64,000 bases of DNA from an uncultured Flavobacteriaceae bacterium (GTDB lineage: Bacteria > Bacteroidota > Bacteroidia > Flavobacteriales > Flavobacteriaceae): the NCBI GenBank assembly GCA_947488435.1, contig CANKZG010000006.1:1-64000 (forward strand). Direction: 5' to 3'. The position numbers were made by a program, and so were the translations under genes. Shown here piece after piece: positions 25,268 to 33,184 of this stretch; the stretch's first letter is position 1; each line of letters opens with the position of its first letter. The notes beneath the pieces were generated by a model. That model was not told the DNA's origin, searched no databases, and saw nothing but the letters and a program-made list of their open reading frames with translations.

Positions 25268-25848
25268 AAGTAAGTATGAGTTGTTTTCGAGTCAGGGAGT
25301 TTATCATTTTTTTTAAACATCAAAGCGATTAGACCTATGGAAACCAATATATGACCTATAACAATAGAAATTCGGCTATCTGAAACAAAAGAACCGATAC
25401 CAATAACTAAAATGCCAGCAAACGTGATTAATGTCCATAGAAGATGCTTTCGCAATAACTTTCCCGCATGAATTCCTAAACCGATATAAAAAAACGCTGG
25501 ACCTATGGTCATAAACGGTATTCGAATGGAAGGTTCGTTAATAAGTTGCTGTGTTAAATTTTCCATTCCTACATAATCATCCCCGTAACTCCACCATACG
25601 AAGTCAATTACCGCCTGTCCTATGAGGGCAATTGCACCTAATGACGTTAAAATAGTAGCAGTATTACCAAAGGAATTGTTTGAGAAAACATGATTTATGG
25701 CTAAGGTCAACAAGACACCCAATAATAAAAGCCAATGCGCAAAATCAATAGGTTTTTGAGCTTGCAAAAATATGTTCCCTTGTAATAATAAGGTTTGATT
25801 AAGAACCAAAAACAACAGTCCGATCGTGGTAAATATTTTTAATCGCAT
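25264..25848 (-). CDS. Multi-pass membrane protein of unknown function
   Basis: A 194-residue protein with about six hydrophobic helices (IFTTIGLLFLVLNQTLLLQG, WLLLLGVLLTLAINHVF, TILTSLGAIALIGQAVIDF, TIGPAFFYIGLGIHAG, WTLITFAGILVIGIGSFV, VIGHILVSIGLIALMF). No family recognised. Translationally coupled to the VOC gene by a four-base overlap. Confidence 0.65.
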   Translation of the reverse strand: MRLKIFTTIGLLFLVLNQTLLLQGNIFLQAQKPIDFAHWLLLLGVLLTLAINHVFSNNSFGNTATILTSLGAIALIGQAVIDFVWWSYGDDYVGMENLTQQLINEPSIRIPFMTIGPAFFYIGLGIHAGKLLRKHLLWTLITFAGILVIGIGSFVSDSRISIVIGHILVSIGLIALMFKKNDKLPDSKTTHTYL

Positions 25849-25920
25849 AAAAGTATATTAGTTCCGATTTAGATTAGGTTTACTCCAACTTGATGTAGTT
25901 TGTTGTTTCATAACGCTTAT

Positions 25921-26205
25921 TTAATTTCCTGCTAACGGGGTTCCAAAAATACCGACTCCCAATTCAGCCCAAACCAATAATAATGCAACGATTAAAATAA
26001 CAACAATGGCATAAGTTTTATTTTTTACTTTTCTGGTTAAGCGTTGCATTAAAACTCCAATCCCTAGCAACAATAACCCAACAATAGCAAAATCTGTAAA
26101 ACTCCAATTCATATTGGGAACGAAATACATTACAATACGCAATAGTAGCAGCGCGACAATAGTAATAAATACAATCCTGATAAATTCTTTTTTTGTTACG
26201 ATCAT
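25921..26205 (-). CDS. Small three-helix membrane protein
   Basis: A 94-residue protein with three hydrophobic helices (IVFITIVALLLLRIVMYFV, FAIVGLLLLGIGVLMQRL, AIVVILIVALLLVWAELGVG) separated by a basic loop RLTRKVKNKTY. Common in flavobacteria as a hypothetical membrane protein; no function known. Confidence 0.65.
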   Translation of the reverse strand: MIVTKKEFIRIVFITIVALLLLRIVMYFVPNMNWSFTDFAIVGLLLLGIGVLMQRLTRKVKNKTYAIVVILIVALLLVWAELGVGIFGTPLAGN

Positions 26206-26324
26206 AGGAATTTGTAAACTAAATCAAAGAATCGGGTGCGTGTCTTTTTATAAATATACCATAAAATAAAGGATCCGGATTTGGGTTTTAACTTGCCTGA
26301 ATTAATTCATAGGGTTAATAGCGA

Positions 26325-26903
26325 TTATTTTTTTGTTTTTTTTACAAAAACTAAATCCTCCTCATTTACCACCATTTCGGGTTCAAGCATAGGAATTGCT
26401 TTACCTTTTTCGATAAGTTTATTGTACCTTTCCATACCACGGGTTATTACGTCGCTCATTTCTGTTTGTAGCTCAACCAATTGATTTTCATCGAAAGTTT
26501 CGGAAGCTCTTTTGGATAAGAGTTTTTGTATTCTTTTTAGCTTGTAGTTTGCCCTATCTACAGGAACTAATTTTACACTAGCTTTAATCCCGCCCATGCG
26601 AGGAACAACATCAATGATATAAATTTCTCCTGCCTTTAATTCCGCATGAACGAATGACTTGTTTTCAGATCTTGCCCAAAATAGATGTTTTCCAGGACTG
26701 CATTCATAACGTATATATTTTGGACCATTGAACTTTCCGATCACCTTTTCTCCATCAAAATAGGTGAAATTGATAAGGGCACCAAGTCCACTAGCTCTGG
26801 TAAAATATACAATGGATTTCTCTTCAACGGAGGTTTCATTGTTCTGAGCCAATAAAAAAACACTTTGAAATAAAACTAAGAGTAAACAAGCTACTTTATT
26901 CAT
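26325..26903 (-). CDS. DUF2846-like exported protein
   Basis: A 192-residue exported protein (signal peptide ACLLLVLFQSVFLLAQ) with a beta-rich core resembling DUF2846: SIVYFTRASGLGALINFTYFDGEKVIGKF, a KYIRYECSPGKHLFWARSE stretch, and LKAGEIYIIDVVPRMGG, then a basic, helical C-terminus. Function unknown; the family often sits in envelope contexts. Confidence 0.7.
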   Translation of the reverse strand: MNKVACLLLVLFQSVFLLAQNNETSVEEKSIVYFTRASGLGALINFTYFDGEKVIGKFNGPKYIRYECSPGKHLFWARSENKSFVHAELKAGEIYIIDVVPRMGGIKASVKLVPVDRANYKLKRIQKLLSKRASETFDENQLVELQTEMSDVITRGMERYNKLIEKGKAIPMLEPEMVVNEEDLVFVKKTKK

Positions 26904-27384
26904 GAGTTATACTTTGTTGAAAGTTAGTTTTTTTTGCGTAACTATTAAAATTAGCCTAGCGGTTTTCTTGTATTGCTAAGCTTTTCCATAAAGTCTACCA
27001 TGATTTCTAATTTTCGAAAGAATCTTATCATTGCTTGGAGGTTGGTTATAAAGAAGCGCAATGGTTTTGTAAATGATTAGGTCTATACTCTTAACTGAAA
27101 CGACTTGCGCTTGTATGAGTCACTTTGAAGTAAAAATTACTCTAGACAACAAATGCACGGGTAAGTGGCACATTTTTTTAATTAGTTAGCGTTAGTGATT
27201 TGTAAAATAAATCTTCTTTTTAAACAATAGTTGCAATGAAGTTATACACGTTATTGTAACGTTTCTATTTTAAAATTCACTCATATACCCAATCTGAGTT
27301 TATATAAACCCAGTAACTCTTTTATCTCCTTTTTTGATATTTACGTTGTTTATATCATGCAAAAAAAACTGTGTTGTTATTTTG
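26904..27384. other. Long intergenic region with degenerate repeat copy A
   Basis: A 481-base gap with no credible gene. It contains a 48-bp segment (27017-27064) about 80% identical to one at 31327-31374, followed by further shared pieces (CTTGTAT ... CTTTGAAGTAA). See the repeat entry. The side near 26903 presumably holds the promoter of the DUF2846-like gene. Confidence 0.5.
27017..27064 (+). repeat. Degenerate intergenic repeat, copy A
   Basis: 48 bases matching copy B (31327-31374) at about 39 positions by eye, including TTATCATTG and GGTTGGTTAT. A further shared block follows at about 27112-27140 here and 31379-31405 in copy B. Copies A and B are in the same orientation and bracket the block of four genes from 27385 to 31154. 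Confidence 0.55.
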
Positions 27385-28824
27385 TTACTCAACTTTTTTA
27401 CCCTCATACCCAGCAACTTTCAAATTCGTGACCACACCATTTTCAAAAACAAACTCAAAATACAATCCACTTTTTGCGCTAAAAAATAAAGTGTCCGTTT
27501 CTGGTAATAAAAGAATGGGGTTCTTTACAAGACCTTCAGTGAACTCCAGTCCATTGTCCTTTATGATGACTTTAGATTTAGCATCTTCCGAAAATTGGTA
27601 TACTCCTTCATAGCGAGCTCGTAATTCTCTGGATTGCTTTTTGTAGATCCTTGACCTATGGTATATTCCTGGCAAGTTATATTCTTTTGCTATGCTTAAA
27701 AATACTTCCTGAATAATATCGTTTCCATTATCTGAATTTACCATGATGGCTACGGAAATTGGATGTTCTTTCCAAATCCTTAGGTCTGATACAAATCCCT
27801 CATCAGAACCCCCATGACCAAATAAATGTTCAACAACATAAGGTCCCATGCCTTGGTTATTTCCATAGTCCTGTATCATTTCATTCACTGTATGCGTTTT
27901 TAAAAACCCGTCTTTTTGAATTTGAAAAGTTTCTTGAATAGTCTTTGCCCATTGTAAAAGTTGGGATGGTGTTGTCCAAAGTCCAGCTGCTGCCATTTCT
28001 GGATAAGTATGCCATTTTCCTGGAACCTGGGACCCGTCAGCTTTATAACCAGCAGCAGCTATATTATGATAAGTCTTTGGAAGCGGATTTTCATAGGTGC
28101 TCGATAACATTCCAAGTGGATTAAGCACTTCCTCCTGCAGAATCTCTGCGAAATTTTTCTTTTCAATATCCGTAATCATTAGTTGCATTATGGTATAACC
28201 GCCACCAGAATAGCCTACCTTTTCTCCAGGTTCTCGAAAGACACGAACCGGATCTGTATTACCTTTGCCATTCAATATATCTACAACACTAGGAATTGTA
28301 TCGTTGGTCGAATACCCTGGAAAACCATGAACGGTAAGTCCTGCGGAATGATTTAATAATCTCCTTAAAGTTACCTTCTCTTTGGTTGTAAATTCATTTT
28401 CTGGCACTTTCCAACTTCTTAAAAAATGATTTACATTACTATCTAAATTCAACTGACCCTCCTCTACAAGTTGCAGTGCTCTGGTAGCTGCAATGGGTTT
28501 ACTGATAGAACCTGCCTGAAACAGTGTATTTATAGTTACTTTTCGATATTCACTAGTATTTGCCATTCCATAACCTTTTGACCATTCTATAACACCATTA
28601 TTCATAACAGCTATACTAATGCCAGGAATATTCAAGGCTTTCATTCTGTCTTCAATATTATAGTATTGAATACTTATACTATCACCGTATTGAACTCGTA
28701 AATTGGATTGAAGGCCGTTTTCTATTCGGGAAATTCGATCTTCTAAAGATTTACTTCTACTCTTTTTTTGACCCTTGCAACTTGTAATGAAGCATAGGGC
28801 TATGGCAAAACATAACAACCGCAT
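27385..28824 (-). CDS. Lipoprotein serine hydrolase of the beta-lactamase/PBP-like family
   Basis: A 479-residue class C beta-lactamase-like (serine hydrolase/penicillin-binding) protein. A lipoprotein signal with lipobox-like ITSC puts Cys16 at the mature start. The catalytic SxxK is SISK (Ser106, Lys109), the second motif YSG is at 205-207, and the third is HGG (337-339). A C-terminal beta domain (about 390-479) follows. These enzymes act as D-Ala peptidases, esterases or peptidases; this one is unlikely to give beta-lactam resistance just from membership. A run of nine Cs lies upstream of its start. Confidence 0.88.
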   Translation of the reverse strand: MRLLCFAIALCFITSCKGQKKSRSKSLEDRISRIENGLQSNLRVQYGDSISIQYYNIEDRMKALNIPGISIAVMNNGVIEWSKGYGMANTSEYRKVTINTLFQAGSISKPIAATRALQLVEEGQLNLDSNVNHFLRSWKVPENEFTTKEKVTLRRLLNHSAGLTVHGFPGYSTNDTIPSVVDILNGKGNTDPVRVFREPGEKVGYSGGGYTIMQLMITDIEKKNFAEILQEEVLNPLGMLSSTYENPLPKTYHNIAAAGYKADGSQVPGKWHTYPEMAAAGLWTTPSQLLQWAKTIQETFQIQKDGFLKTHTVNEMIQDYGNNQGMGPYVVEHLFGHGGSDEGFVSDLRIWKEHPISVAIMVNSDNGNDIIQEVFLSIAKEYNLPGIYHRSRIYKKQSRELRARYEGVYQFSEDAKSKVIIKDNGLEFTEGLVKNPILLLPETDTLFFSAKSGLYFEFVFENGVVTNLKVAGYEGKKVE

Positions 28825-28883
28825 AATTGAATTTTTAAATTGTTTTTTTTATAAATTTTATAGGATACTTCAAGGCAATATTA

Positions 28884-28892
28884 CCCCCCCCC
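28884..28892. repeat. C9/G9 homopolymer tract upstream of the serine hydrolase gene
   Basis: Nine consecutive C on the plus strand (G on the coding strand), about 60 bases upstream of the start codon at 28824, in otherwise AT-rich sequence. Tracts of this length are prone to slipped-strand mispairing and can alter promoter spacing. Confidence 0.6.
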
Positions 28893-28934
28893 TACATGGT
28901 AGCTTGTAAGAACAGAATTTGAAGTAGATGGAAT

Positions 28935-28965
28935 AAAAAGTCTAGCTTATTAAGCTAGACTTTTT
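28935..28965 (-). terminator. Terminator of the sigma/anti-sigma operon
   Basis: Near-perfect palindrome with a 15-bp stem (28935-28949 with 28951-28965), T-rich end when read on the minus strand, and only 5 bases past the stop at 28971. It could also act for the plus direction. Confidence 0.85.
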
Positions 28966-28970
28966 AGAAC

Positions 28971-29981
28971 TTACTCTTGCTTTCTTAGATAGACACTTCC
29001 TGAACCTGCATCTATCTTCATTTTTATTTTACCAGAGTTTAACTGAAGCTTCATTTCTTTTATACCGTTTTGCAACGTTTCATCCAAAACCGTAAAATTT
29101 ATATCACTCAGCACACGCTTACCATTGACATCAACTTTTATGTCTGCATTATTTGGCAAACTAACGTCTATATAGCCATCATTGCTTACTAAAGAATATA
29201 ACTTCGTGGGCACAATTTCATCAAACACTACAGTGATATTTCCACCAATGGTATTGGCAATTACAGGACCACTAACATTAGTTAAACTTATTGAATTGTA
29301 TGAAGTAGAAATCTCAACTTCTCCTTTGAAATCTGCTAATTCCCAAGGTGTTGAAGTTGTTCGTATAAAAAACGTGTTAGAATTCTTCTTAGCGCAATCT
29401 TCTACATTCCATGATAACTTAATGGAATTGGGAACCAAAACCTCATACTTATTATTTATAGAAGCTAAGCCGCTTAATGTGGTAGCTAAATTTTTATCAG
29501 ATTTCTTATTCGTATTACTCGAAGACTTAACTGAATAACCTATTAATCTATTATTTCCTGATTGATTATACTTATAATCTTTAATTATCAATTCACCAGG
29601 CTTTTCTGTAATATCCAGATATAGATTGTCCTCAGGACTGGTAGACTTGTTACCTAAGGGCTTTAAGCCTTTCTCTAATTCTTTGTCTTCATATTGTGCT
29701 GACAATAAATAGTAACTCTTCGCCAACGCACCATCTGATGATTCTTCTAACGAGTCTATTAACTTCTCGTCTTTGTCGGCAAAGTCATAATGATAGGAAA
29801 GACGTGACTGATTTAGGCTTTTAATCACAACTTCATCGCCATTGTAACCCTTTACGGTCATATGGGAATTAGAACATATTTTTAATGTGCCTTTATTAAA
29901 TTTAATGCGTTTTTCTTTCTCTTGCGAGTTACCAACACCTCCTATTAAAAGCAGTGCTATTAGTGTTATTATATTCTTCAT
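28971..29981 (-). CDS. Exported beta-helix-like (DUF4097-type) protein
   Basis: A 336-residue exported protein with signal peptide (IITLIALLLIGGVGNSQ). The C-terminal two thirds is a ladder of short strands (GEVEISTSYNSISLTNVSGPV, YIDVSLPNNADIKVDVNGKR, SGKIKMKIDAGSGSVYLRK), resembling DUF4097/adhesin-like beta-helix proteins that are common next to ECF sigma genes. Last gene of the sigma/anti-sigma run, 13 bases from the previous stop. Precise role unknown. Confidence 0.75.
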   Translation of the reverse strand: MKNIITLIALLLIGGVGNSQEKEKRIKFNKGTLKICSNSHMTVKGYNGDEVVIKSLNQSRLSYHYDFADKDEKLIDSLEESSDGALAKSYYLLSAQYEDKELEKGLKPLGNKSTSPEDNLYLDITEKPGELIIKDYKYNQSGNNRLIGYSVKSSSNTNKKSDKNLATTLSGLASINNKYEVLVPNSIKLSWNVEDCAKKNSNTFFIRTTSTPWELADFKGEVEISTSYNSISLTNVSGPVIANTIGGNITVVFDEIVPTKLYSLVSNDGYIDVSLPNNADIKVDVNGKRVLSDINFTVLDETLQNGIKEMKLQLNSGKIKMKIDAGSGSVYLRKQE

Positions 29982-29994
29982 TTTTTTTCGTTTT

Positions 29995-30621
29995 TTATTG
30001 ATTTAACATGGCTAATAAGGCTGAAGCATTCCCTTTAACTAATGGTAAAGATTCTTCATCCTCAATGATTTTTTTAAGTGATGCTTTTGCGCGCTGTTCT
30101 CTTAGCGCGGCAACAGATTTTATTAGTTTTAACTGCACCAAAGGTTCTGTTTCATTGCTTAAGGCCTCGATAAGCTGATTTCTCACCTTTGTATTATCCG
30201 GAAATTTTAAAAGTGCATCAATTACTGCGATTTTGGAATTAACATCAGAATCGGCCTTTAAAATTTTAAAGAAAGCATTTAATATTTTTTGGTCTTCCTT
30301 CTCATTGGCAAACTGATCTTCAATCTCATAAATAGCTTCTAAACGAGAACTATTAGTTTCACCTTCCTCTAAAGCCAATACTAGATTATCTCTTATCTCA
30401 ATACGCTCTTGCTTGTTCTGATACCAATATCCAAAAGTCACTATTAAAGCTACACTTGCTGCAACTGATAGATATCTAATTATCTGTAAACGCCTCAGGT
30501 TATTCGTGTTTTGATGTAATTCTTTTTTAAGTCTTACTTCAAAATCTAAATTGGCAACTTCCGGCATTTTTTTATGGTCAAAAGCGTTTCGGTGCTCCTT
30601 TACAAATTCTTCCAAGCTCAT
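29995..30621 (-). CDS. Putative anti-sigma factor with membrane helix and HEAT-like repeats
   Basis: A 208-residue protein. Residues 1-45 are cytoplasmic (LEEFVKEHRNAFDHKKMPEV, a segment typical of flavobacterial anti-sigma-like proteins), a single helix is at about 47-66, and the rest is helical with HEAT-like repeats (about 85-205, for example SKIAVIDALLKFPDNTKVRNQLIEALSNE). It overlaps the ECF sigma gene by four bases (start at 30621, sigma stop at 30618), the layout of a sigma/anti-sigma pair. No zinc-finger His-x3-Cys-x2-Cys is present, so the inhibition mode is inferred. Confidence 0.75.
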   Translation of the reverse strand: MSLEEFVKEHRNAFDHKKMPEVANLDFEVRLKKELHQNTNNLRRLQIIRYLSVAASVALIVTFGYWYQNKQERIEIRDNLVLALEEGETNSSRLEAIYEIEDQFANEKEDQKILNAFFKILKADSDVNSKIAVIDALLKFPDNTKVRNQLIEALSNETEPLVQLKLIKSVAALREQRAKASLKKIIEDEESLPLVKGNASALLAMLNQ

Positions 30622-31154
30622 AATGCTTTGCTATTTTGTAATTGTTGTTTTAAAAGACGTTTTCCACGAATGTATTGATTGCGCACGGTACCCTCTTTTA
30701 AGCCTAATTGCTCTGCTATTTCTTTATGCGAATAGTCTTCAATTAAGTATAAGACAATTATTATTCGGTATTTATCTTTTAGATTATGTATAGCTTTTTT
30801 AACTTCTTCTACTTTAAGAGTAACATCTTCGTAGGTGACATTTTCTTCTGTAGTTTCTGTAAGTTCATACGATTCTTGTAGCCAGCCCAGTTTCTTTTTT
30901 TTTCTTAAAACATCTAAAGAGCAATTCACCACAATACGTTTTAACCAAGGCCCAAGGTTAAGGTCATTTTCTAACTTAGAAATATTTTGAAACGCTTTAA
31001 TAAAGACATCATGCACAGTATCTTGAGCATCATGCTCGTTTTTAACAATTCTAAAGCTCACATTATAAAGCATATCTTTATACATCTGATACACCTGCAT
31101 CTGTGCTTTCAAATTATTTTGTTGACATGCTTTTATTAATTCTGGATGTTCCAA
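30618..31154 (-). CDS. ECF-family RNA polymerase sigma factor
   Basis: A 178-residue sigma-70 family protein without region 3. Sigma region 2 (about 12-85) includes DAQDTVHDVFIKAFQNI and LKRIVVNCSLDVLRKKKK; region 4 (about 115-172) includes DYSHKEIAEQLGLKEGTVRNQYIRGKRLLKQ, the -35-recognising HTH. First gene of the operon with the anti-sigma-like and beta-helix proteins, so the trigger is probably an envelope signal. Confidence 0.94.
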   Translation of the reverse strand: MEHPELIKACQQNNLKAQMQVYQMYKDMLYNVSFRIVKNEHDAQDTVHDVFIKAFQNISKLENDLNLGPWLKRIVVNCSLDVLRKKKKLGWLQESYELTETTEENVTYEDVTLKVEEVKKAIHNLKDKYRIIIVLYLIEDYSHKEIAEQLGLKEGTVRNQYIRGKRLLKQQLQNSKAL

Positions 31155-31326
31155 AATTAGTTTTTGATGTGTTAGTTTCTATAATAACGGAGCACTTAAA
31201 AAAAAGTCACAAAAAAATATGATATTCTTAAAGTTATCAAATGTTTGGAAAAAACACGAACCTTAAAATATATTGGAGATATTTTCAAGTTTTGCTATCT
31301 GAGTGTAAGTTTTGTTTAATTTTTTT

Positions 31327-31374
31327 AAAGAATTTTATCATTGGTTATTGGTTGGTTATCATGAAGCACAATAG
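31327..31374 (+). repeat. Degenerate intergenic repeat, copy B
   Basis: Partner of copy A at 27017-27064, about 80% identical over 48 bases by eye, same orientation. Copy B is more compact: the second shared block CTTGTAT ... CTTTGAAGTAA follows after about 5 bases here but after about 47 bases in copy A. Confidence 0.55.
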
Positions 31375-31527
31375 CCACACTTGTATTTCTTTGAAGTAAT
31401 ATTACCTGCATTTGTCCAATTCATTTCATTTTTATCTGTACTAACGCTTAGGCTATGATTTCGAACTGTAGAAATCAAGCTATCTTAAAAGTAACGATTT
31501 TCAAATTAGTTGGAGAGTAGCTATAAA

Positions 31528-31544
31528 TTATAGCCGTTGTTGCC
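31528..31544. repeat. Inverted-repeat boundary element (left)
   Basis: TTATAGCCGTTGTTGCC. Its reverse complement shares the core CGGCTATA, preceded by GCAA, with 32498-32510. The two inverted copies enclose one gene (31553-32386) plus its leader. In flavobacteria, elements of this appearance often separate accessory genes; that is my general recollection, not a computed match. Confidence 0.45.
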
Positions 31545-31552
31545 AAGCGTAT

Positions 31553-32386
31553 TTACTTTTTGTTCTTTTTATTTTTTTGCTCTCTTCTCCGTTTAGCGTT
31601 AACCTCTTTTTTTAAATCCTTTTCGACATGAATCCAAGTCCATTCGTTGTCACCTTTAAATGGCATGGTTGATGTCTCTTTGTTGTCAATGAATATTTTG
31701 GTAAAATATGGTTTATAATACCATGCAAAAAATACACTGCCCAAAGTCGGCTTTTCCAACTCACGATAATTTAACCAGATTTCTCTAGGCGGATTTGATT
31801 TAAAACCACGGAATTGACCTTGGGAATAACTTTCGTCTTTTACTATTATATTTTCTGGGGTAATCTCATAAATAAATTCTCCACCGTAAACTGCCGTTCC
31901 ATCCGGTTGAAAAGCGGGAAAAATGTATACATCAAAATTCCCAATTTCGTTTTTTCTAATGTAGTTATTGAAACGTAATCCTGATAAATCTCTAATATTT
32001 TTCGATTGTTCAAAAGCTATGTTTAATGCTTTTGCATGGGAGCTTAGAAAGTCTTGATTAATTTTTTCAGTCGATTCTTTGACATCTGAACTAGATTTAA
32101 CTATAAAATGAAAAACTTGGTCATAAACCCCGTTCTCATATTTGCCATAGACTGAGTGCCAAGTATTTGTTGAGTCTTGAAAGCAGAACCATTCTTTTCC
32201 CAGTTTTGCAATTCTTGACTTGTCCTTTGTCATTAGTGAGTCGGTCGACCACCAAGCAGCCAAATCATAATTCACAAGCCATTCTGAAATTGCTGCTTTT
32301 TCATTAAAGTCTGCTATGTCGATTTTCTGAGCTTGGACTTTGAAAAACAGAAGTACAATCAGTATCGGTAAAAATCCTTTTTTCAT
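31553..32386 (-). CDS. Exported protein of unknown function (cassette-like)
   Basis: A 277-residue exported protein (signal peptide GFLPILIVLLFFKVQAQ). Mature part has several aromatic-rich strands (AAWWSTDSL, EWFCFQDSTNTWHSVYGKYENG, IYEITPENIIVKDESYSQG) and a basic lysine-rich C-terminus (KRRREQKNKKNKK). No family recognised. It is enclosed by inverted elements at 31528-31544 and 32498-32510 and its leader contains a strong hairpin (32457-32477). Confidence 0.65.
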   Translation of the reverse strand: MKKGFLPILIVLLFFKVQAQKIDIADFNEKAAISEWLVNYDLAAWWSTDSLMTKDKSRIAKLGKEWFCFQDSTNTWHSVYGKYENGVYDQVFHFIVKSSSDVKESTEKINQDFLSSHAKALNIAFEQSKNIRDLSGLRFNNYIRKNEIGNFDVYIFPAFQPDGTAVYGGEFIYEITPENIIVKDESYSQGQFRGFKSNPPREIWLNYRELEKPTLGSVFFAWYYKPYFTKIFIDNKETSTMPFKGDNEWTWIHVEKDLKKEVNAKRRREQKNKKNKK

Positions 32387-32456
32387 ATTGTTGGTAATGT
32401 TTCGCGTATGGTTAGTTGCGATTAGTAACTAAGATAGCAAAAGGGGACGGATCTGA

Positions 32457-32477
32457 GGAAAATTCGAAGAATTTTCC
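32457..32477. other. Leader hairpin upstream of the cassette-like gene
   Basis: Perfect 9-bp stem GGAAAATTC/GAATTTTCC around GAA. No T-tract follows on either strand, so it is not a simple terminator. It lies about 75 bases upstream of the start at 32386 and may be part of the boundary repeat. Confidence 0.4.
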
Positions 32478-32497
32478 GTAGGACTTACTGCACGCTA

Positions 32498-32510
32498 GCA
32501 ATCGGCTATA
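32498..32510. repeat. Inverted-repeat boundary element (right)
   Basis: GCAATCGGCTATA, whose CGGCTATA core is inverted relative to 31528-31544. The stop codon of the gene ending at 32506 lies inside it, suggesting that element and gene junction were set by a recombination event. Confidence 0.4.
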
Positions 32511-32940
32511 CAAGGTGTCGTAAAGCGTTTTTTAGTTTTATTATTCCAAAGTGATATATTAATGTCAACACGATGAAAATTAAAATTTTAGATATCCATC
32601 CAATTAAAACCCAATACGGATTCAGCGTGAAATTATGTCCGAAAGACCAATTGCTTGGCAAATAATCTCTATGAAAGGTTGTGATCAAAATTATAAATCT
32701 TTCAATTGTCACTACAAATAACAGGCTAATAGTAATTCTTGTGATTAAATATTTAGCCACAAATTTTAACCAAAAAAGTTGAGTAAGTAATAACCACAAT
32801 AATGGCTGAACCCAAAATGCATAGGCATACTTTTCTGTAAGCTCGTTATAATATTCTTCCCTTTGCAATTCAGTTTCTAATCTAAAGTAATTTAAAAGTT
32901 CGTTTTCCAATGCTATAAGAGTTTTTCGTTTTAATTTCAT
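32506..32940 (-). CDS. Small membrane protein of unknown function
   Basis: About 144 residues from the Met at 32940 (MKLKRKTLIALENEL; the Met at 32955 is an alternative). It has a charged N-terminal helix and three to four hydrophobic segments (FWVQPLLWLLLTQLFWLKFV, ITISLLFVVTIERFIILI, YWVLIGWISKILIFIVLTLIYHFG). Its first 59 bases overlap the gene at 32882-33175 in another frame. No family recognised. Confidence 0.55.
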   Translation of the reverse strand: MKLKRKTLIALENELLNYFRLETELQREEYYNELTEKYAYAFWVQPLLWLLLTQLFWLKFVAKYLITRITISLLFVVTIERFIILITTFHRDYLPSNWSFGHNFTLNPYWVLIGWISKILIFIVLTLIYHFGIIKLKNALRHLV

Positions 32941-33175
32941 AGTTCTTTTCAACAATCAAATTCGTTCGATAATTGAGGGCATATCTTAATGCATTTTCCA
33001 ATTCAGGTTTGCATTTTTCAATTCCTTCGTCATTCCAAACTACAGCATCAGCTAAAATGTGGTAATCCATTTTTTGTGTTTCAGAAACAGATTTGGTTGG
33101 AAGACTGTTTTTATACTTTTTAAAAACTCTCCTCATCAATAATTCTTGTGTAATCCGTTCAACTATTTTGCGCAT
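32882..33175 (-). CDS. Small soluble protein of unknown function
   Basis: A 97-residue basic protein (MRKIVERITQELLMRRVFKKYK ... ADAVVWNDEGIEKCKPELENALRYALNYRT). No signal or membrane segment. The last 20 residues overlap the start of the membrane-protein gene, and it lies 9 bases after the stop of the gene at 33185-33565. Likely co-transcribed with its neighbours; function unknown. Confidence 0.5.
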   Translation of the reverse strand: MRKIVERITQELLMRRVFKKYKNSLPTKSVSETQKMDYHILADAVVWNDEGIEKCKPELENALRYALNYRTNLIVEKNYEIKTKNSYSIGKRTFKLL

Positions 33176-33184
33176 CGTTGTTAT

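Larger units (their letters stand above)
31155..31552. other. Intergenic region with repeat copy B and inverted-repeat boundary
   Basis: A 398-base gap with no credible gene. It holds the promoter side of the ECF sigma gene, degenerate repeat copy B (31327-31374 plus the following block) and, at its end, the TTATAGCCGTTGTTGCC element (31528-31544) that pairs with an inverted relative near 32498. Confidence 0.5.

Noticed and set aside
27170-27190. TGGCAC before a T-run as a sigma-54 promoter
   Set aside because: No GC or G-containing -12 element at the required distance and no gene starts nearby in the right direction.
27385-28824. Serine hydrolase as an antibiotic-resistance beta-lactamase
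   Set aside because: The SxxK/YxG/HGG family includes many peptidases and esterases; nothing in the sequence indicates beta-lactam hydrolysis.
32457-32477. Hairpin read as a terminator
   Set aside because: No T-tract on either strand; kept only as a leader structure.
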